From Sphaerotilus natans (GTDB lineage Bacteria; Pseudomonadota; Gammaproteobacteria; Burkholderiales; Burkholderiaceae_C), in NCBI RefSeq assembly GCF_900156335.1, contig NZ_FTMZ01000001.1, positions 124,001 to 188,000 on the forward strand: a stretch of 64,000 nt of DNA, in the 5' to 3' direction. The notes beneath the pieces are model-generated. The model had not been told where the DNA came from. It made no database searches and saw only the letters and a list, made by a program, of their open reading frames with translations. This document shows positions 1 through 9,210 of this stretch, one piece after another. Numbering within the stretch: the stretch's first letter is position 1; every line of letters begins with the position of its first letter. The translations under genes were made by a program, and so were the position numbers.

Positions 1-11
1 GAGGAAACATC

Positions 12-284
12 ATGGTCGTGATTCGTCTGTCCCGCGGCGGCTCCAAGAAGCGCCCGTTCTACAACATCGTCGTCGCCCCGAAGGCCGAGCGCCGTGACGG
101 CCGCTTCATCGAGCGCGTCGGCTTCTACAACCCGGTCGCTTCCGGCCAGGCCGAAGCCCTGCGCGTCGCCTTCGACCGCGTCGAGTACTGGACCGGTGTC
201 GGCGCCCAGATGTCGCCGACCGTCGACCGCCTGGTCAAGCAGGCCAAGGGCGCTGCCGTCGCTCCGGCCGCTGCTGCTGCCTGA
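12..284 (+). CDS. rpsP: 30S ribosomal protein S16
   Basis: Small-subunit ribosomal protein S16, which binds 16S rRNA and is needed for 30S assembly. The 90-residue product opens with the family hallmark [20 protein letters not shown] and keeps the [14 protein letters not shown] segment; length is normal for a betaproteobacterial S16, with a short Ala-rich tail. A GAGGAA Shine-Dalgarno lies at the very start of the window, six bases before the ATG. It is the first gene of the conserved rpsP-rimM-trmD-rplS ribosome/tRNA-maturation operon, so its promoter lies outside the window. Confidence 0.97.
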   Translation: MVVIRLSRGGSKKRPFYNIVVAPKAERRDGRFIERVGFYNPVASGQAEALRVAFDRVEYWTGVGAQMSPTVDRLVKQAKGAAVAPAAAAA

Positions 285-339
285 GATCGGTCTGCAAGCC
301 GGTCTTCCTGCACTTCTCGTCTGACCTGAACGGATTCCG

Positions 340-933
340 ATGAACACGCTGCCTCACGACGACGACGTGGCCTGGCCCGACGACGCCGTCGAGGTCGCGC
401 GGGTGCAGGATGCCTGGGGCATCAAGGGCTGGCTGCGCGTGCAGCCGCATGCCGCCGATCCCCAGGCGCTGTTTTCGTCCCGCCGCTGGTTCCTGCAGCC
501 GCCGGCCGGCAAGCCGCGTCCGAAGGATGCGCCGTCGCTGCCCCGCCAGCTGCATGTGACGCTGGTCAAGGAGCACGGCGACGGCATCGTCGCGTCGGTG
601 CGCGAAGTCGCCGACCGCAATGGTGCCGAGGCGCTCAAGGGCGCGCGCATCTTCGTGTCGCGCCAGAGCTTCCCCTCGACCGATGACGGCGAGTACTACT
701 GGGTCGATCTGATCGGCCTGGAGGTCGTCAACCGCGAGGGCGAGCCGCTGGGCACCGTCGCCGAGATGATCGACACCGGGCCGCACTGCGTGATGCGGCT
801 CGAGCAGGCCTCGACCGATGCCGCCGGCAAGGCGCGCACCGTCGAGCGCATGATTCCCTTCGTCGCCGCCTACATCGATGGCGTCGACCTGCCCGGACGG
901 CGCATCACCGCCGACTGGGGCCTCGACTACTGA
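340..933 (+). CDS. rimM: ribosome maturation factor RimM
   Basis: RimM helps mature the 3' domain of 16S rRNA in the 30S subunit and binds S19. The N-terminal beta-barrel carries VARVQDAWGIKGWLRVQP (about residues 19-36). The PRC-barrel half carries YYWVDLIGLEVVNREGEPLG and a typical VERMIPFVAAYIDGVDL end. At 197 residues it is slightly longer than the E. coli protein, mostly through a loop around residues 50-65. It lies 55 bases after rpsP and 39 before trmD, consistent with one operon. Confidence 0.96.
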   Translation: MNTLPHDDDVAWPDDAVEVARVQDAWGIKGWLRVQPHAADPQALFSSRRWFLQPPAGKPRPKDAPSLPRQLHVTLVKEHGDGIVASVREVADRNGAEALKGARIFVSRQSFPSTDDGEYYWVDLIGLEVVNREGEPLGTVAEMIDTGPHCVMRLEQASTDAAGKARTVERMIPFVAAYIDGVDLPGRRITADWGLDY

Positions 934-972
934 CTTGCCGTCGCGCGGGCGCCGCGTGCCGGACCGGATGGC

Positions 973-1737
973 ATGCGCTTCGACGTCCTGACCCTCTTCC
1001 CCGAGCTGTTCGACCCGTTCATGAAGGTCGGCGTGACCCGCCGTGCCTACGCGACGCGCCAGGTCGATGTGCGGCTGTGGCCGCTGCGCGACTTCGCCGA
1101 CGACAACTATCGCCGGGTCGATGACCGGCCCTACGGCGGTGGCCCCGGCATGGTGATGCTGGTCGAGCCGCTGGAGCGGGCGCTGACGGCGGTGCGCGCC
1201 GACCGCGCCGAGCCCGAGGGCGCGCGCGCGCCGGTGATCCTGTTCAGCCCGGCCGGCGCGCCGCTGACGCAGGCGCGGGTGCAGCGCCTGGCGGCCTCGC
1301 CCGGCGCGGTGCTGCTGTGCGGCCGCTACGAGGGCATCGACCAGCGCTTCGTCGACCGCCATGTCGACGAGGAGATCAGCCTGGGCGACTTCGTGCTGTC
1401 GGGCGGCGAGCTGCCGGCGCTGACGCTGCTCGATGCGGTCACCCGGCTGCAGCCCGGCGTGCTGCACGCCGTGGCCTCGCACGAGCAGGACAGCTTCTCC
1501 GACGGCCTGCTCGACTGCCCGCACTACAGCCGCCCCGAACGCCTGGGCGATGACGCGGTGCCTGAGGTGCTGATGTCGGGCCACCATGCCCGCATCCAGC
1601 GCTGGCGGCGCGAGCAGCAGCTTGCCATCACCGCCCGGCGCCGGCCCGACCTGATCGAGGCGGCGAGGGCCGCAGGACGGCTCAGCCGCGCCGACGAGCA
1701 GTTCCTGGCGCAGGTGCCGTCGAAAATCGAGCTATAA
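973..1737 (+). CDS. trmD: tRNA (guanine-37-N1)-methyltransferase
   Basis: TrmD uses S-adenosylmethionine to methylate N1 of G37 in tRNAs reading CUN, CCN and CGG, preventing +1 frameshifting. The protein opens [16 protein letters not shown] and shows [11 protein letters not shown]. The trefoil-knot SAM site [13 protein letters not shown] is followed by [18 protein letters not shown]. Length (254 residues) is normal. The stop codon overlaps a perfect TATAAT hexamer that probably drives rplS. Confidence 0.97.
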   Translation: MRFDVLTLFPELFDPFMKVGVTRRAYATRQVDVRLWPLRDFADDNYRRVDDRPYGGGPGMVMLVEPLERALTAVRADRAEPEGARAPVILFSPAGAPLTQARVQRLAASPGAVLLCGRYEGIDQRFVDRHVDEEISLGDFVLSGGELPALTLLDAVTRLQPGVLHAVASHEQDSFSDGLLDCPHYSRPERLGDDAVPEVLMSGHHARIQRWRREQQLAITARRRPDLIEAARAAGRLSRADEQFLAQVPSKIEL

Positions 1738-1738
1738 T
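1733..1738 (+). promoter_or_regulatory. candidate -10 element for rplS inside the trmD stop
   Basis: A perfect TATAAT hexamer overlaps the trmD TAA stop, 90 bases before the rplS start. No good -35 hexamer is visible at the usual spacing, so the promoter call rests on the -10 alone and on the rarity of AT-rich hexamers in this GC-rich sequence. Confidence 0.4.
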
Positions 1739-1827
1739 CTTTGGTTTTGATCCTCTGCCTGAAGGCAATCAGGTGTCCGAGCGCGGGCACCTCCGCCGAT
1801 CTGCAGGCACGATCTCAGGAGCCCCCC

Positions 1828-2181
1828 ATGGATCTGATCCGTCAACTCGAGCAAGAAGAAATTGCTCGTCTCAACAAGACCATCCCCGAGTTCGCCCCCG
1901 GCGACACGGTGATCGTCAGCGTCAACGTCGTCGAAGGCACCCGCAAGCGCGTCCAGGCCTACGAAGGCGTCGTGATCGCCCGCCGCAACCGTGGCCTGAA
2001 CAGCAACTTCATCGTCCGCAAGATCTCCAGCGGCGAAGGCGTGGAACGCACGTTCCAGCTGTACAGCCCGCTGATCGCTTCGATCGAAGTCAAGCGCCGC
2101 GGCGACGTCCGCCGTGCGAAGCTGTACTACCTGCGCCAGCGCAGCGGCAAGTCGGCCCGCATCAAGGAAAAGCTGGCCTGA
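1828..2181 (+). CDS. rplS: 50S ribosomal protein L19
   Basis: L19 sits at the 30S-50S interface. The ATG chosen gives [20 protein letters not shown], the family start, and an AGGAG precedes it at about 1817-1821; upstream in-frame codons have no family similarity. Core motifs include [30 protein letters not shown] and [12 protein letters not shown], ending [22 protein letters not shown]. At 117 residues it is full length. It is the last gene of the operon, followed at once by a strong terminator. Confidence 0.97.
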   Translation: MDLIRQLEQEEIARLNKTIPEFAPGDTVIVSVNVVEGTRKRVQAYEGVVIARRNRGLNSNFIVRKISSGEGVERTFQLYSPLIASIEVKRRGDVRRAKLYYLRQRSGKSARIKEKLA

Positions 2182-2204
2182 TCGTCAGATCATCGGCAAA
2201 GCTG

Positions 2205-2236
2205 CAAGGCCGCCTTCGGGCGGCCTTGTCATTTTC
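2205..2236 (+). terminator. Rho-independent terminator after rplS
   Basis: A perfect 10-bp stem (CAAGGCCGCC / GGCGGCCTTG) is capped by a stable TTCG tetraloop at 2215-2218. A short T-rich stretch (TCATTTT) follows. It ends the ribosomal operon 24 bases after the rplS stop. Confidence 0.85.
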
Positions 2237-2241
2237 GGCCT

Positions 2242-2982
2242 ATGCTGGAAAGCATGGCCCGACCCCCGCTCATCCGTGATCCGCGCGCCGTGCCGGTGCT
2301 GCGCGTCGACGATCACCTGCCCGCGCTGCCGCCGCAGCAGCTGCTGCCGCCGGTCTTGCGGCATGTCTTCGCCACCGCGCCGACCGACTGGCCGCCCGAG
2401 CTTCCCGGCGATGGTGGCGGCCCTCTCGCCGACCGCGCGCCGGCCGCTGCCGCGGTCCTCGTGCCGCTGGTGCCGCGCGACGATGGCCTGCGGGTGCTGC
2501 TGACCCGCCGCACCGACCACCTGCGCGACCATGCCGGCCAGATCAGCTTTCCCGGCGGCCGCGTCGATCCGGGCGAGACCGATCCGGTGGTGACCGCGCT
2601 GCGCGAGGCGCGCGAGGAGGTGGGCCTGGATGCACGCCATGTCGAGGTGATCGGTGCGCTGCCGGTCTACACCACCGTGACCGCCTACCGGGTCACGCCG
2701 GTGGTCGCGCTGGTGCACCCGCCCTTCGAACTCTCGCTCGACGCCTTCGAGGTGGCCGAGGCCTTCGAGGTGCCGCTGCAGTTCCTGATGACGCCGGCCC
2801 ATCACCGCATCCACCAGCTCGACGGCGATGCCGGCAGGCGCTTCCTGTCGATGCCATGGCGTGAGGGCGAGCGCGAATATTTCATCTGGGGAGCGACGGC
2901 CGCGATGCTGCGCAACCTCTACCACTTCCTGGCGCGGGCTCAGGCGGGAGCGGCATCGGCACCGCTATCATTCGTGACATGA
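2242..2982 (+). CDS. Nudix hydrolase, CoA pyrophosphatase (NudL) type
   Basis: Probable CoA pyrophosphohydrolase, cleaving CoA and oxidised CoA to phosphopantetheine and 3',5'-ADP. The Nudix helix region is at about residues 105-129 (GGRVDPGE, then ALREAREEVGL). It is preceded by the coenzyme-A subgroup signature LLTRRTDHLRDHAGQISFPG. The first ATG is used; a second Met four codons in (2254) is a plausible alternative. The stop overlaps the next start (ATGA), so the two genes are probably translationally coupled. The family assignment is strong; the exact substrate is inferred. Confidence 0.88.
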   Translation: MLESMARPPLIRDPRAVPVLRVDDHLPALPPQQLLPPVLRHVFATAPTDWPPELPGDGGGPLADRAPAAAAVLVPLVPRDDGLRVLLTRRTDHLRDHAGQISFPGGRVDPGETDPVVTALREAREEVGLDARHVEVIGALPVYTTVTAYRVTPVVALVHPPFELSLDAFEVAEAFEVPLQFLMTPAHHRIHQLDGDAGRRFLSMPWREGEREYFIWGATAAMLRNLYHFLARAQAGAASAPLSFVT

Positions 2983-3971
2983 GTTTTCTTGCCGTCCTGC
3001 TGGCCCTGATCGTCGAGCAGCTGCGTCCGCTGCCGCAGGGCAATCCTGTGCATGAGTCCCTGATCGACTGGGCGCGCTGGACGGCGCGCAACTTCGACGC
3101 CGGCCGCGAGCACCATGCCTGGGTGGTCTGGGCGGTCACGCTGAGCGTGCCCTCGCTGCTGGTGTTCGGCGTGTTCAAGCTGCTGGACCACTACAGCGTG
3201 CTGCTGGCCCTGCTGTGGAATCTGGTGGTGCTCTACCTGACGCTGGGTTTCCGCCAGTTCAGCCATCACTTCACCGACATCCGCGATGCGCTCGAGCAGG
3301 GCCAGGAGGAGCGCGCGCGCACGGTGCTGCAGCAGTGGCGCCATCTCGATGCCAGCGAGCTGCCGCGCACCGAGCTGCTGCGCCATGTCATCGAGCATGC
3401 GCTGCTGGCCGCGCATCGCCATGTCTTCGGCGTGTTCTTCTGGTTCGTGCTGGGCTCGGCGATGGGGCTGGGGCCGGTCGGCGCGGTGGTCTACCGCATG
3501 GCCGAGTTCTGCTCGCGCTACTGGGCCTTCAAGACCCGCGCCGAGGTCGCAGCGGTCAACGAGGGGCTGTCGCGGCGCTCGCAGCTGGCCTTCTCGGTGC
3601 TCGACTACGGGCCGGCGCGCATGACGGCCGCTGGCTTCGCGGTGGTCGGCAACTTCGAGGAGGCGGTCGACGGCTGGCGTCAGCACGCCGGCCTCTGGAA
3701 GAACGACAACGACGGCATCCTGCTGTCGGCCGCTGCCGGCGCCTGCGGCGTGTCGCTCGGGGGCGCGCCGGCGCCGGTCATCGCGCCTGGGTCCGTGTCG
3801 ACGACCTTCGACGCGATGCTGCCGGTCGACGAGGATGATGGCCAGGGCAGCATGCCGGGCGCGGCCCCGACGCTGGCGCATCTGCGCTCGGTGGTCGGGC
3901 TGGTCTGGCGCTCGATGGTGCTGTGGATGCTGCTGCTGGCGCTGCTGTCGCTGGCCAATCTGCTCGGCTGA
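2979..3971 (+). CDS. CobD/CbiB family membrane protein
   Basis: The 330-residue protein matches the CobD/CbiB family, whose classical members attach aminopropanol to cobyric acid late in cobalamin synthesis. Visible hallmarks are MSFLAVLLALIVEQLRPL, LTLGFRQFSHHFTDIRDAL, and the RHVFGVFFWFVLGSAMGLGP stretch with hydrophobic helices at the N terminus, middle and end. No other cobalamin gene is in the window. It is instead coupled to a Nudix gene through a 4-base overlap. This resembles the solitary betaproteobacterial paralogue whose role is unclear, so a cobalamin function is not claimed. Confidence 0.8.
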   Translation: MSFLAVLLALIVEQLRPLPQGNPVHESLIDWARWTARNFDAGREHHAWVVWAVTLSVPSLLVFGVFKLLDHYSVLLALLWNLVVLYLTLGFRQFSHHFTDIRDALEQGQEERARTVLQQWRHLDASELPRTELLRHVIEHALLAAHRHVFGVFFWFVLGSAMGLGPVGAVVYRMAEFCSRYWAFKTRAEVAAVNEGLSRRSQLAFSVLDYGPARMTAAGFAVVGNFEEAVDGWRQHAGLWKNDNDGILLSAAAGACGVSLGGAPAPVIAPGSVSTTFDAMLPVDEDDGQGSMPGAAPTLAHLRSVVGLVWRSMVLWMLLLALLSLANLLG

Positions 3972-4003
3972 GGTCGTTCGCGCGCCTGCCGCCAGTGTCT
4001 GGC

Positions 4004-4645
4004 TCAGGGGTGCAGCGAGCGCATCGTCAGCCCGCCGGCCAGGCCCATCATCATCAGCGCGACGCTGGCATCGAAGATCCGCCAGGTCTGCGGGCGGCGG
4101 AACAGCGGCGCCAGCCGGCCGGCCGCCCAGGCCAGCAGCGTGAACCACAGCAGGCTCGACGAGGCCGCGCCGGCCGCGAAGGCCCAGCGCCCATCCGCCC
4201 CTTGCGCATTGGCCAGCGAGCCGATCAGCACCGTGGTGTCCAGCCAGGCATGCGGATTGAGCCAGCTGAAGGCGGCGGCCTGCAGCATCACCCGCCCGCG
4301 GCCGACCGGCGCGTCATCCTCGCGGCTGCTCAGTCCGGATGCTGCCGGCTGCCAGGCCCGCCGGGCGGCCTGCCAGCCATAGACCGACAGGAACAGGATG
4401 CCGGCCACCGTGATCACTGGCACCACCATCGGCAGCCGGTCCGACACCAGGCCGATGCCGGCGGTGCCCAGCGCGATCAGCAGCACGTCCGACAGCGTGC
4501 ACACCGCGACGACCGCGCCCACATGCTCGCGCCGGATGCCCTGGCGCAGGATGAAGGCGTTCTGCGCGCCGATCGCGATGATCAGGCCGGCGCAGGTCGC
4601 CATGCCCAGGAAGTAGGTCGAGAGGGAAAAGGTGCTGAAGCTCAT
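4004..4645 (-). CDS. LysE/ArgO family basic amino acid exporter
   Basis: Inner-membrane exporter, probably of arginine or lysine. The 213-residue product shows the family opening with MATCAGLIIAIGAQNAFILRQG, several hydrophobic helices, and FSWLNPHAWLDTTVLIG, the conserved central NPHA-type motif. The start at 4645 gives MSFSTFSLST and leaves a 75-base divergent spacer to an ArgP-type regulator. That arrangement is the classical ArgP-ArgO or LysG-LysE pair, in which the regulator activates export when intracellular basic amino acids accumulate. Confidence 0.9.
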   Translation of the reverse strand: MSFSTFSLSTYFLGMATCAGLIIAIGAQNAFILRQGIRREHVGAVVAVCTLSDVLLIALGTAGIGLVSDRLPMVVPVITVAGILFLSVYGWQAARRAWQPAASGLSSREDDAPVGRGRVMLQAAAFSWLNPHAWLDTTVLIGSLANAQGADGRWAFAAGAASSSLLWFTLLAWAAGRLAPLFRRPQTWRIFDASVALMMMGLAGGLTMRSLHP

Positions 4646-4692
4646 GGCCGCCAGCGTAGGCGTCGCCTCGCATGCAGACCAGCTAAACTTCC

Positions 4693-4704
4693 TAAGCATG
4701 ATTA
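4693..4704. promoter_or_regulatory. candidate LysR-type operator between exporter and regulator
   Basis: The divergent spacer is AT-rich relative to its surroundings and holds an imperfect dyad, TAAGCATGATTA. Position and symmetry fit an ArgP (LysR-type) site controlling the exporter. No experimental consensus was matched base by base. Confidence 0.35.
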
Positions 4705-4720
4705 AGCTGTACTTCACTTC

Positions 4721-5623
4721 ATGATCGATCTGGTGGCGCTGCGGGCGCTGGCGATGGTGCTGCGCCTGGGCTCCTTCGAGCGGGCCGCGCGCGAGCTGCA
4801 TGTGACGCCCTCGGCGATCTCGCAGCGGGTGCGTGCGCTGGAAGATCGCCTGGGCTGCATGCTGGTGGTGCGCGCCAGCCCGGCCGAGGCCACGCCCGAG
4901 GGCGCGCGGCTGTATCGGCATTTCCTGCAGATCGAGCTGCTCGAGGCCGATCTGCGCGAAGACCTGCGGCCGCTGGCCGAGGTCGATCCGGTCGGGCCGC
5001 GCAGCATTCCGATCGCGGTCAACGCCGACAGCCTGGCGACCTGGGTGGTCCCGGCGCTGTCGGACTTCCACGCCCGCACCGGCGACACGGTGGCGCTGCA
5101 GGTCGATGACCAGGACCACACCCGCGAGTGGCTGAAGAATGGCACCGTCGTTGGCGCGGTCACCGCTGCGGCCGAGCCGGTGGCCGGCTGCCGGGTCGAC
5201 GCGCTGGGCTCGATGCGCTATGTCGCGGCGGTCAGCCCGGATTTCCGCGCCCGCCATTTCGAGGGCCGCTCGCTGGCCGAGGGCTTTCGGCAGGCGCCGA
5301 TGCTGGTCTTCAACCAGAAGGACCTGATGCAGCACCGCTTCCTGACCCAGGCGGCCGGGCAGGACTGCGTGCCGCCGCAGTGGTGGGTGCCCTCGACGCA
5401 GGGCTTTCTGGATGCGGCGCTGGCCGGCCTGGGCTGGGGCCTGCATCCGCGCCCGCTGGTGGCCGAGATGCTGGCCGACGGCCGGCTGGTCGACCTCTGC
5501 CCCGGCCACAGCCTGACGATCACGCTCTACTGGCAGAGCTGGCGGCTGGAGTCGGCACGGGTGAAGCAGCTGCGCGAGTGCCTGTGGCGAGCGGCGGCGG
5601 CCGTGCTCGAGCCGGTGGTCTGA
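4721..5623 (+). CDS. argP: LysR-family regulator, ArgP type
   Basis: Transcription factor expected to sense lysine/arginine and control the divergent exporter. The N-terminal winged helix is clear (GSFERAARELHVTPSAISQRVRALEDRLG, about residues 17-45). It is followed by a periplasmic-binding-protein-like effector domain with the ArgP-like segments IPIAVNADSLATWVVPAL and AVSPDFRARHF. Length, 300 residues, is typical. The assignment to ArgP within LysR rests on those segments and on the lysE neighbour. Confidence 0.9.
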   Translation: MIDLVALRALAMVLRLGSFERAARELHVTPSAISQRVRALEDRLGCMLVVRASPAEATPEGARLYRHFLQIELLEADLREDLRPLAEVDPVGPRSIPIAVNADSLATWVVPALSDFHARTGDTVALQVDDQDHTREWLKNGTVVGAVTAAAEPVAGCRVDALGSMRYVAAVSPDFRARHFEGRSLAEGFRQAPMLVFNQKDLMQHRFLTQAAGQDCVPPQWWVPSTQGFLDAALAGLGWGLHPRPLVAEMLADGRLVDLCPGHSLTITLYWQSWRLESARVKQLRECLWRAAAAVLEPVV

Positions 5624-5639
5624 GCGGGCCGCTGGCGCC

Positions 5640-6554
5640 TCACCAGCGCGTGCGGGTCAGCTCCTCGCGCAGGTCGAGGTAGATGCGGTGGCGGATGTCG
5701 GTGATCTCGCCGCGCTCCAGCGCCGCCAGCACCTGGCAGCCGGGCTCATGGTCGTGGCTGCAGTTGGCGAAGCGGCATTCGCCCAGGTGGCGGGCGAAGT
5801 CGGGCATCAGCGCGGCCAGATCGGCCACCGGCACCTGGCGCAGGCCGAATTCCTGGAAGCCGGGCGAGTCGATCAGCGCCGCCTCGTGGGCCCTGTCGAG
5901 CCAGTACCAGCGGGTGTGCGTGGTGGTGTGGCGGCCGGAGTTCAGCGCGGTCGAGATCTCGCCGACCTGCGCGGCCGCATCCGGCACCAGCAGATTGACC
6001 AGCGTGCTCTTGCCGGTGCCCGAGGGACCGAGTACCAGCGTGGCGCCGCTGGAGAGCGCGGCCAGGCGCTCGCGGGCCTCGTCGGGGCGGGTCTTCAGCG
6101 CCACCTCGATGATCGGGTGGCCCATCGCCGCGTAGGGCGCCAGGCGCTCGCGCGCGGCGGCCGCGGCCTCCGTCAGGTCGGTCTTGTTGAGCAGGATGTG
6201 CGCCGGGATGCCCGCATGCGCGGCGGCGATCAGCGCGCGGGTGAGCTGGCTCTCGCTGAAGACCGGCTCGGCGGCGACCATCACCAGCAGCCGGTCGAGG
6301 TTGGCGGCGAAGGACTTGGTCTTCCACTCGTCCTGGCGGTAGAACAGGTTGCGCCGCGGCTCGATGGCCTCGATCACGCCCTCGTGGCCGCGGCTGTCGG
6401 TGACCTGCCAGCGCACCCGGTCGCCGACGACGCAGTCGCTCTTCTTGCCGCGGGTGCTGCACTGGACCTCGCGGCCCTCGGGCGTCTCGACGATGTAGTG
6501 GCGGCCGTGGCCGGCGATGACGCGGCCGATGTCGAGTTCGATGGTTTGCGGCAT
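5640..6554 (-). CDS. rsgA: small ribosomal subunit biogenesis GTPase RsgA
   Basis: Circularly permuted GTPase that checks late 30S maturation. An N-terminal OB fold is followed by the permuted GTPase motifs: LLNKTDL (G4) near residue 123, GPSGTGKST (P-loop) near 175, and DSPGFQEFGL (G3). The C-terminal zinc knuckle CRFANCSHDHEPGC is intact. Ten bases separate it from the upstream M48 peptidase gene, so the two are probably cotranscribed. Confidence 0.95.
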   Translation of the reverse strand: MPQTIELDIGRVIAGHGRHYIVETPEGREVQCSTRGKKSDCVVGDRVRWQVTDSRGHEGVIEAIEPRRNLFYRQDEWKTKSFAANLDRLLVMVAAEPVFSESQLTRALIAAAHAGIPAHILLNKTDLTEAAAAARERLAPYAAMGHPIIEVALKTRPDEARERLAALSSGATLVLGPSGTGKSTLVNLLVPDAAAQVGEISTALNSGRHTTTHTRWYWLDRAHEAALIDSPGFQEFGLRQVPVADLAALMPDFARHLGECRFANCSHDHEPGCQVLAALERGEITDIRHRIYLDLREELTRTRW

Positions 6555-6564
6555 GAAGCGGGGG

Positions 6565-7830
6565 TCAGCGCCCGGCCAGCGCGGCGAGGCGCTCCGACGC
6601 GGGCGGGTGGGAATAGTGGAAGCGCACGTACACCGGGTCCGGCGTCAGCGTCGAGGCATTGTCCTGGAAGAGCTTGAGCAGCGCGGCGCGCAGATCGGCG
6701 CCCGAGGCCTGGCGGCAGGCGTAGGCATCGGCCTCGAACTCGTGGCGGCGCGAGCTGGCGGCGGTCAGCGGCGCCAGCAGGAAGCCGAACACCGGCCCGG
6801 CCAGCATCAGCAGCAGCAGCGCCAGCGCGTGATTGGGCGCGAGCATGTTGGGCTGCACGCCCAGGCCGGTGTAGAAGGCGGCCTGGCCCATCAGCCAGCC
6901 CAGCAGCGCCAGGCTGGCCAGCCACACGCCCATCAGCGTCAGGATGCGCTTCGGGACATGGCGGTGGTGGAAATGGCCCAGCTCGTGCGCCAGCACCGCC
7001 TCCACCTCACCGGGCGTCAGCCGCGACAGCAGCGTGTCGAAGAACACCACCCGCTTGGAGGCACCGAAGCCGGTGAAGTAGGCGTTGGCATGCGCCGAGC
7101 GGCGCGAGCCGTCCATCACGAACAGCCCCTGCGCACGAAAGCCGCAGCGCTGCATCAGCGCCTCGACGCGGCCTTTCAGCGCCTCGTCGGCCAGCGGCTG
7201 GAACTTGTTGAACATCGGCGCGATGACGGTCGGATAGACGACCTGCATCAGCAGCGTGAAGCCCGCCAGCGCCGCGAAGGCCCACAGCCACCACAGCGGC
7301 CCGGCCGCGGCCATCAGCCACAGCACCAGCGCCAGCAGCGGCACGCCGACCACCGCGCCGACCACCGCGCCGACGGCCGCGTCCTTCAGCCACAGCCCGA
7401 AGGTCATGCGGTTGAAGCCGAAGCGCTGCTCCAGCCGGAAGGTGCGCCACAGGTCGAAGGGCAGGTCGATCAGGCTGCCGATCACGCTGACGGCCATCAC
7501 CAGCGCGATCTGGTAGGCCAGATCGCCCCCGCGCGGCAGCACGGCATCGCGCACCGCGATGTTGAGCAGGTCCAGTCCGCCCAGCAGCGTCCAGCCCAGC
7601 AGCACTGCGCTGCCCCAGGCGGTGGTCAGCAGCTCCAGGCGCTGGCGCGCGATCGTGTAGTCGGCGGCCTTGCGGTGGGCCTCCAGCGTGACGGTGCCGG
7701 CGAAGTCGGCCGGCACCGCGTCGCGGTGGCGCGCCACGTGGCGGATCTGGCGGCCGATCAGCCACAGCCGCAGCACCAGCCGCAGCACCACGGCGGCGGC
7801 GAAGACGGACATCACGACAAGCGAGTTCAT
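6565..7830 (-). CDS. M48 family integral-membrane metallopeptidase (Ste24-like)
   Basis: Zinc endopeptidase of the inner membrane, similar to Ste24 CAAX protease. The zinc site is [18 protein letters not shown] (HExxH), with the third ligand expected in [11 protein letters not shown]. Several hydrophobic helices occupy the N-terminal half, and the protein opens [20 protein letters not shown]. Start at 7830 was chosen because upstream in-frame sequence overlaps the orn gene and has no family similarity. It is divergent from orn (58-base spacer) and is followed by rsgA, an arrangement common in Burkholderiales. Confidence 0.92.
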   Translation of the reverse strand: MNSLVVMSVFAAAVVLRLVLRLWLIGRQIRHVARHRDAVPADFAGTVTLEAHRKAADYTIARQRLELLTTAWGSAVLLGWTLLGGLDLLNIAVRDAVLPRGGDLAYQIALVMAVSVIGSLIDLPFDLWRTFRLEQRFGFNRMTFGLWLKDAAVGAVVGAVVGVPLLALVLWLMAAAGPLWWLWAFAALAGFTLLMQVVYPTVIAPMFNKFQPLADEALKGRVEALMQRCGFRAQGLFVMDGSRRSAHANAYFTGFGASKRVVFFDTLLSRLTPGEVEAVLAHELGHFHHRHVPKRILTLMGVWLASLALLGWLMGQAAFYTGLGVQPNMLAPNHALALLLLMLAGPVFGFLLAPLTAASSRRHEFEADAYACRQASGADLRAALLKLFQDNASTLTPDPVYVRFHYSHPPASERLAALAGR

Positions 7831-7888
7831 GCGCGGCATTCTCGCCGATGGCGCGTGGGAAAATCCCGGCCTTCCGATGGAGTCCCCG

Positions 7889-8485
7889 ATGTCCGACCTG
7901 ACTGTTCCCGCCAGCCCCGAAGCCCCGGCGGTTCCCGAGCTCGCCCGCCATGACCAGAACCTGATCTGGGTCGACATGGAGATGACCGGCCTCGATCCGA
8001 TGACCGACCGCATCATCGAGATCGCCGTCGTCGTCACCGACGCGCAGCTCAACGTGCGCGTCGAGGGCCCGGTGATCGCGGTGCACCAGTCCGACGCGGT
8101 GCTCGACCGCATGGACGCCTGGAACAAGGGCACGCATGGCAAGAGCGGCCTGATCGACCGCGTCAAGGCTTCGACGATCGACGAGGACGCCGCGCAGCTG
8201 CAGGTGATCGAGTTCCTGCGCAAGTACGTCAGCGCCAAGGCCTCGCCGATGTGCGGCAACAGCATCTGCCAGGACCGCCGCTTCATGGCCAACTACATGA
8301 AGCGCCTGGAGGCCTTCTTCCACTACCGCAACGTCGATGTCTCGACGCTGAAGGAGCTGGCGCGGCGCTGGCAGCCCGGTCTGGTCGAGGGCTTCAAGAA
8401 GCACCAGAAGCACACCGCGCTGGCCGACATCCACGAGTCGATCGACGAGCTGCAGTACTACCGCCAGCACATCCTGAAGATCTGA
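7889..8485 (+). CDS. orn: oligoribonuclease
   Basis: Orn is a 3'-to-5' exonuclease that clears 2- to 5-nucleotide RNA remnants, including pGpG. The DEDDh residues sit in [15 protein letters not shown], in [16 protein letters not shown] and in [17 protein letters not shown]. The ATG at 7889 follows a GGAG at 7879-7882 with good spacing; an earlier in-frame ATG at 7877 lacks this. The product is 198 residues, with a short Pro/Ala-rich N-terminal extension compared with E. coli. Confidence 0.95.
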   Translation: MSDLTVPASPEAPAVPELARHDQNLIWVDMEMTGLDPMTDRIIEIAVVVTDAQLNVRVEGPVIAVHQSDAVLDRMDAWNKGTHGKSGLIDRVKASTIDEDAAQLQVIEFLRKYVSAKASPMCGNSICQDRRFMANYMKRLEAFFHYRNVDVSTLKELARRWQPGLVEGFKKHQKHTALADIHESIDELQYYRQHILKI

Positions 8486-8518
8486 GCCTGAGCCCGGCGG
8501 CCGCCGGGGGGGCGAGCC

Positions 8519-9106
8519 TCAGCGCTGGCCGAGCATCAGCACCCAGTAGCTGCCGTACCGCGCGGTGCTGGAGGGCGTGCAGGCCAGCGCGACATCCTGG
8601 ACATTGGCGTTCATCAGGTTGCTGCAGTGTCCGGCGCTGGCCAGCCAGCCCTGAAGCGCGGCTTCGGCCGAGGTGTAGCCCGCGCCGATGTTCTCGCTGA
8701 CCTGATCGCTGGCGTAGCCGGCCCGCCGGGCGCGGCTGGCGGGCGTCGAGCCGTCCAGACCGACGTGATCGAAGTAGTTGCTGCCGGCCATGTCGCTGGC
8801 ATGGGCCTGCGCGGCGCTGGCCAGCGTGCTGCTCCAGCTCAGCGCGCCGGCCGCTGCGAAGCGGGTGTCGCCGCACTGGCGTGCCTGCGTGCGCAGCAGG
8901 TTGATCCGCGCCTGGATGCGTGCCGAAGCGCCGGCCACGTCGCTGCAGCCGAGGCTGCTGGTCGAGCTGGCGCTGCCGTCGGCGCCGTCACTGCCGCCGC
9001 CGCTGGTCGTGCTGGCGCCGCCGCAGCCGCCCAGCAGCAGCGCGATCAGGCTGGCTGCCGTGGCTGTTCGAATCCGGCTTCCCGGCCTGGAACCTGTCGT
9101 AACCAT
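8519..9106 (-). CDS. CAP/SCP-domain lipoprotein
   Basis: Secreted protein of the CAP (SCP/PR1) superfamily; the activity of bacterial members is mostly unknown. The N terminus is a lipoprotein signal (SLIALLLGG then Cys, about residue 28), followed by a Ser/Gly-rich linker. The CAP core includes NLLRTQARQCG, SSTLASAAQAHASDMA, NYFDHVG, the SENIGAG motif and GWLASAGHCSNLMN, with the conserved catalytic-site His residues present. It lies downstream of the MarR gene on the same strand but 104 bases away, so it is probably an independent unit. Confidence 0.85.
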   Translation of the reverse strand: MVTTGSRPGSRIRTATAASLIALLLGGCGGASTTSGGGSDGADGSASSTSSLGCSDVAGASARIQARINLLRTQARQCGDTRFAAAGALSWSSTLASAAQAHASDMAGSNYFDHVGLDGSTPASRARRAGYASDQVSENIGAGYTSAEAALQGWLASAGHCSNLMNANVQDVALACTPSSTARYGSYWVLMLGQR

Positions 9107-9210
9107 TGTTTCTTCCTCCCGTCGAGAAGGGCGATTCTTCCGGGTCGGAATGTTTCAATGGGTTGGGCAGGTGTGAGGGCGCGTCTTCTTGCGTGTTGAT
9201 GTGTTGCGAT

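Noticed and set aside
235-1587. 450-codon open frame antisense to rimM and trmD
   Set aside because: Shadow of two well-conserved genes; composition is antisense-like.
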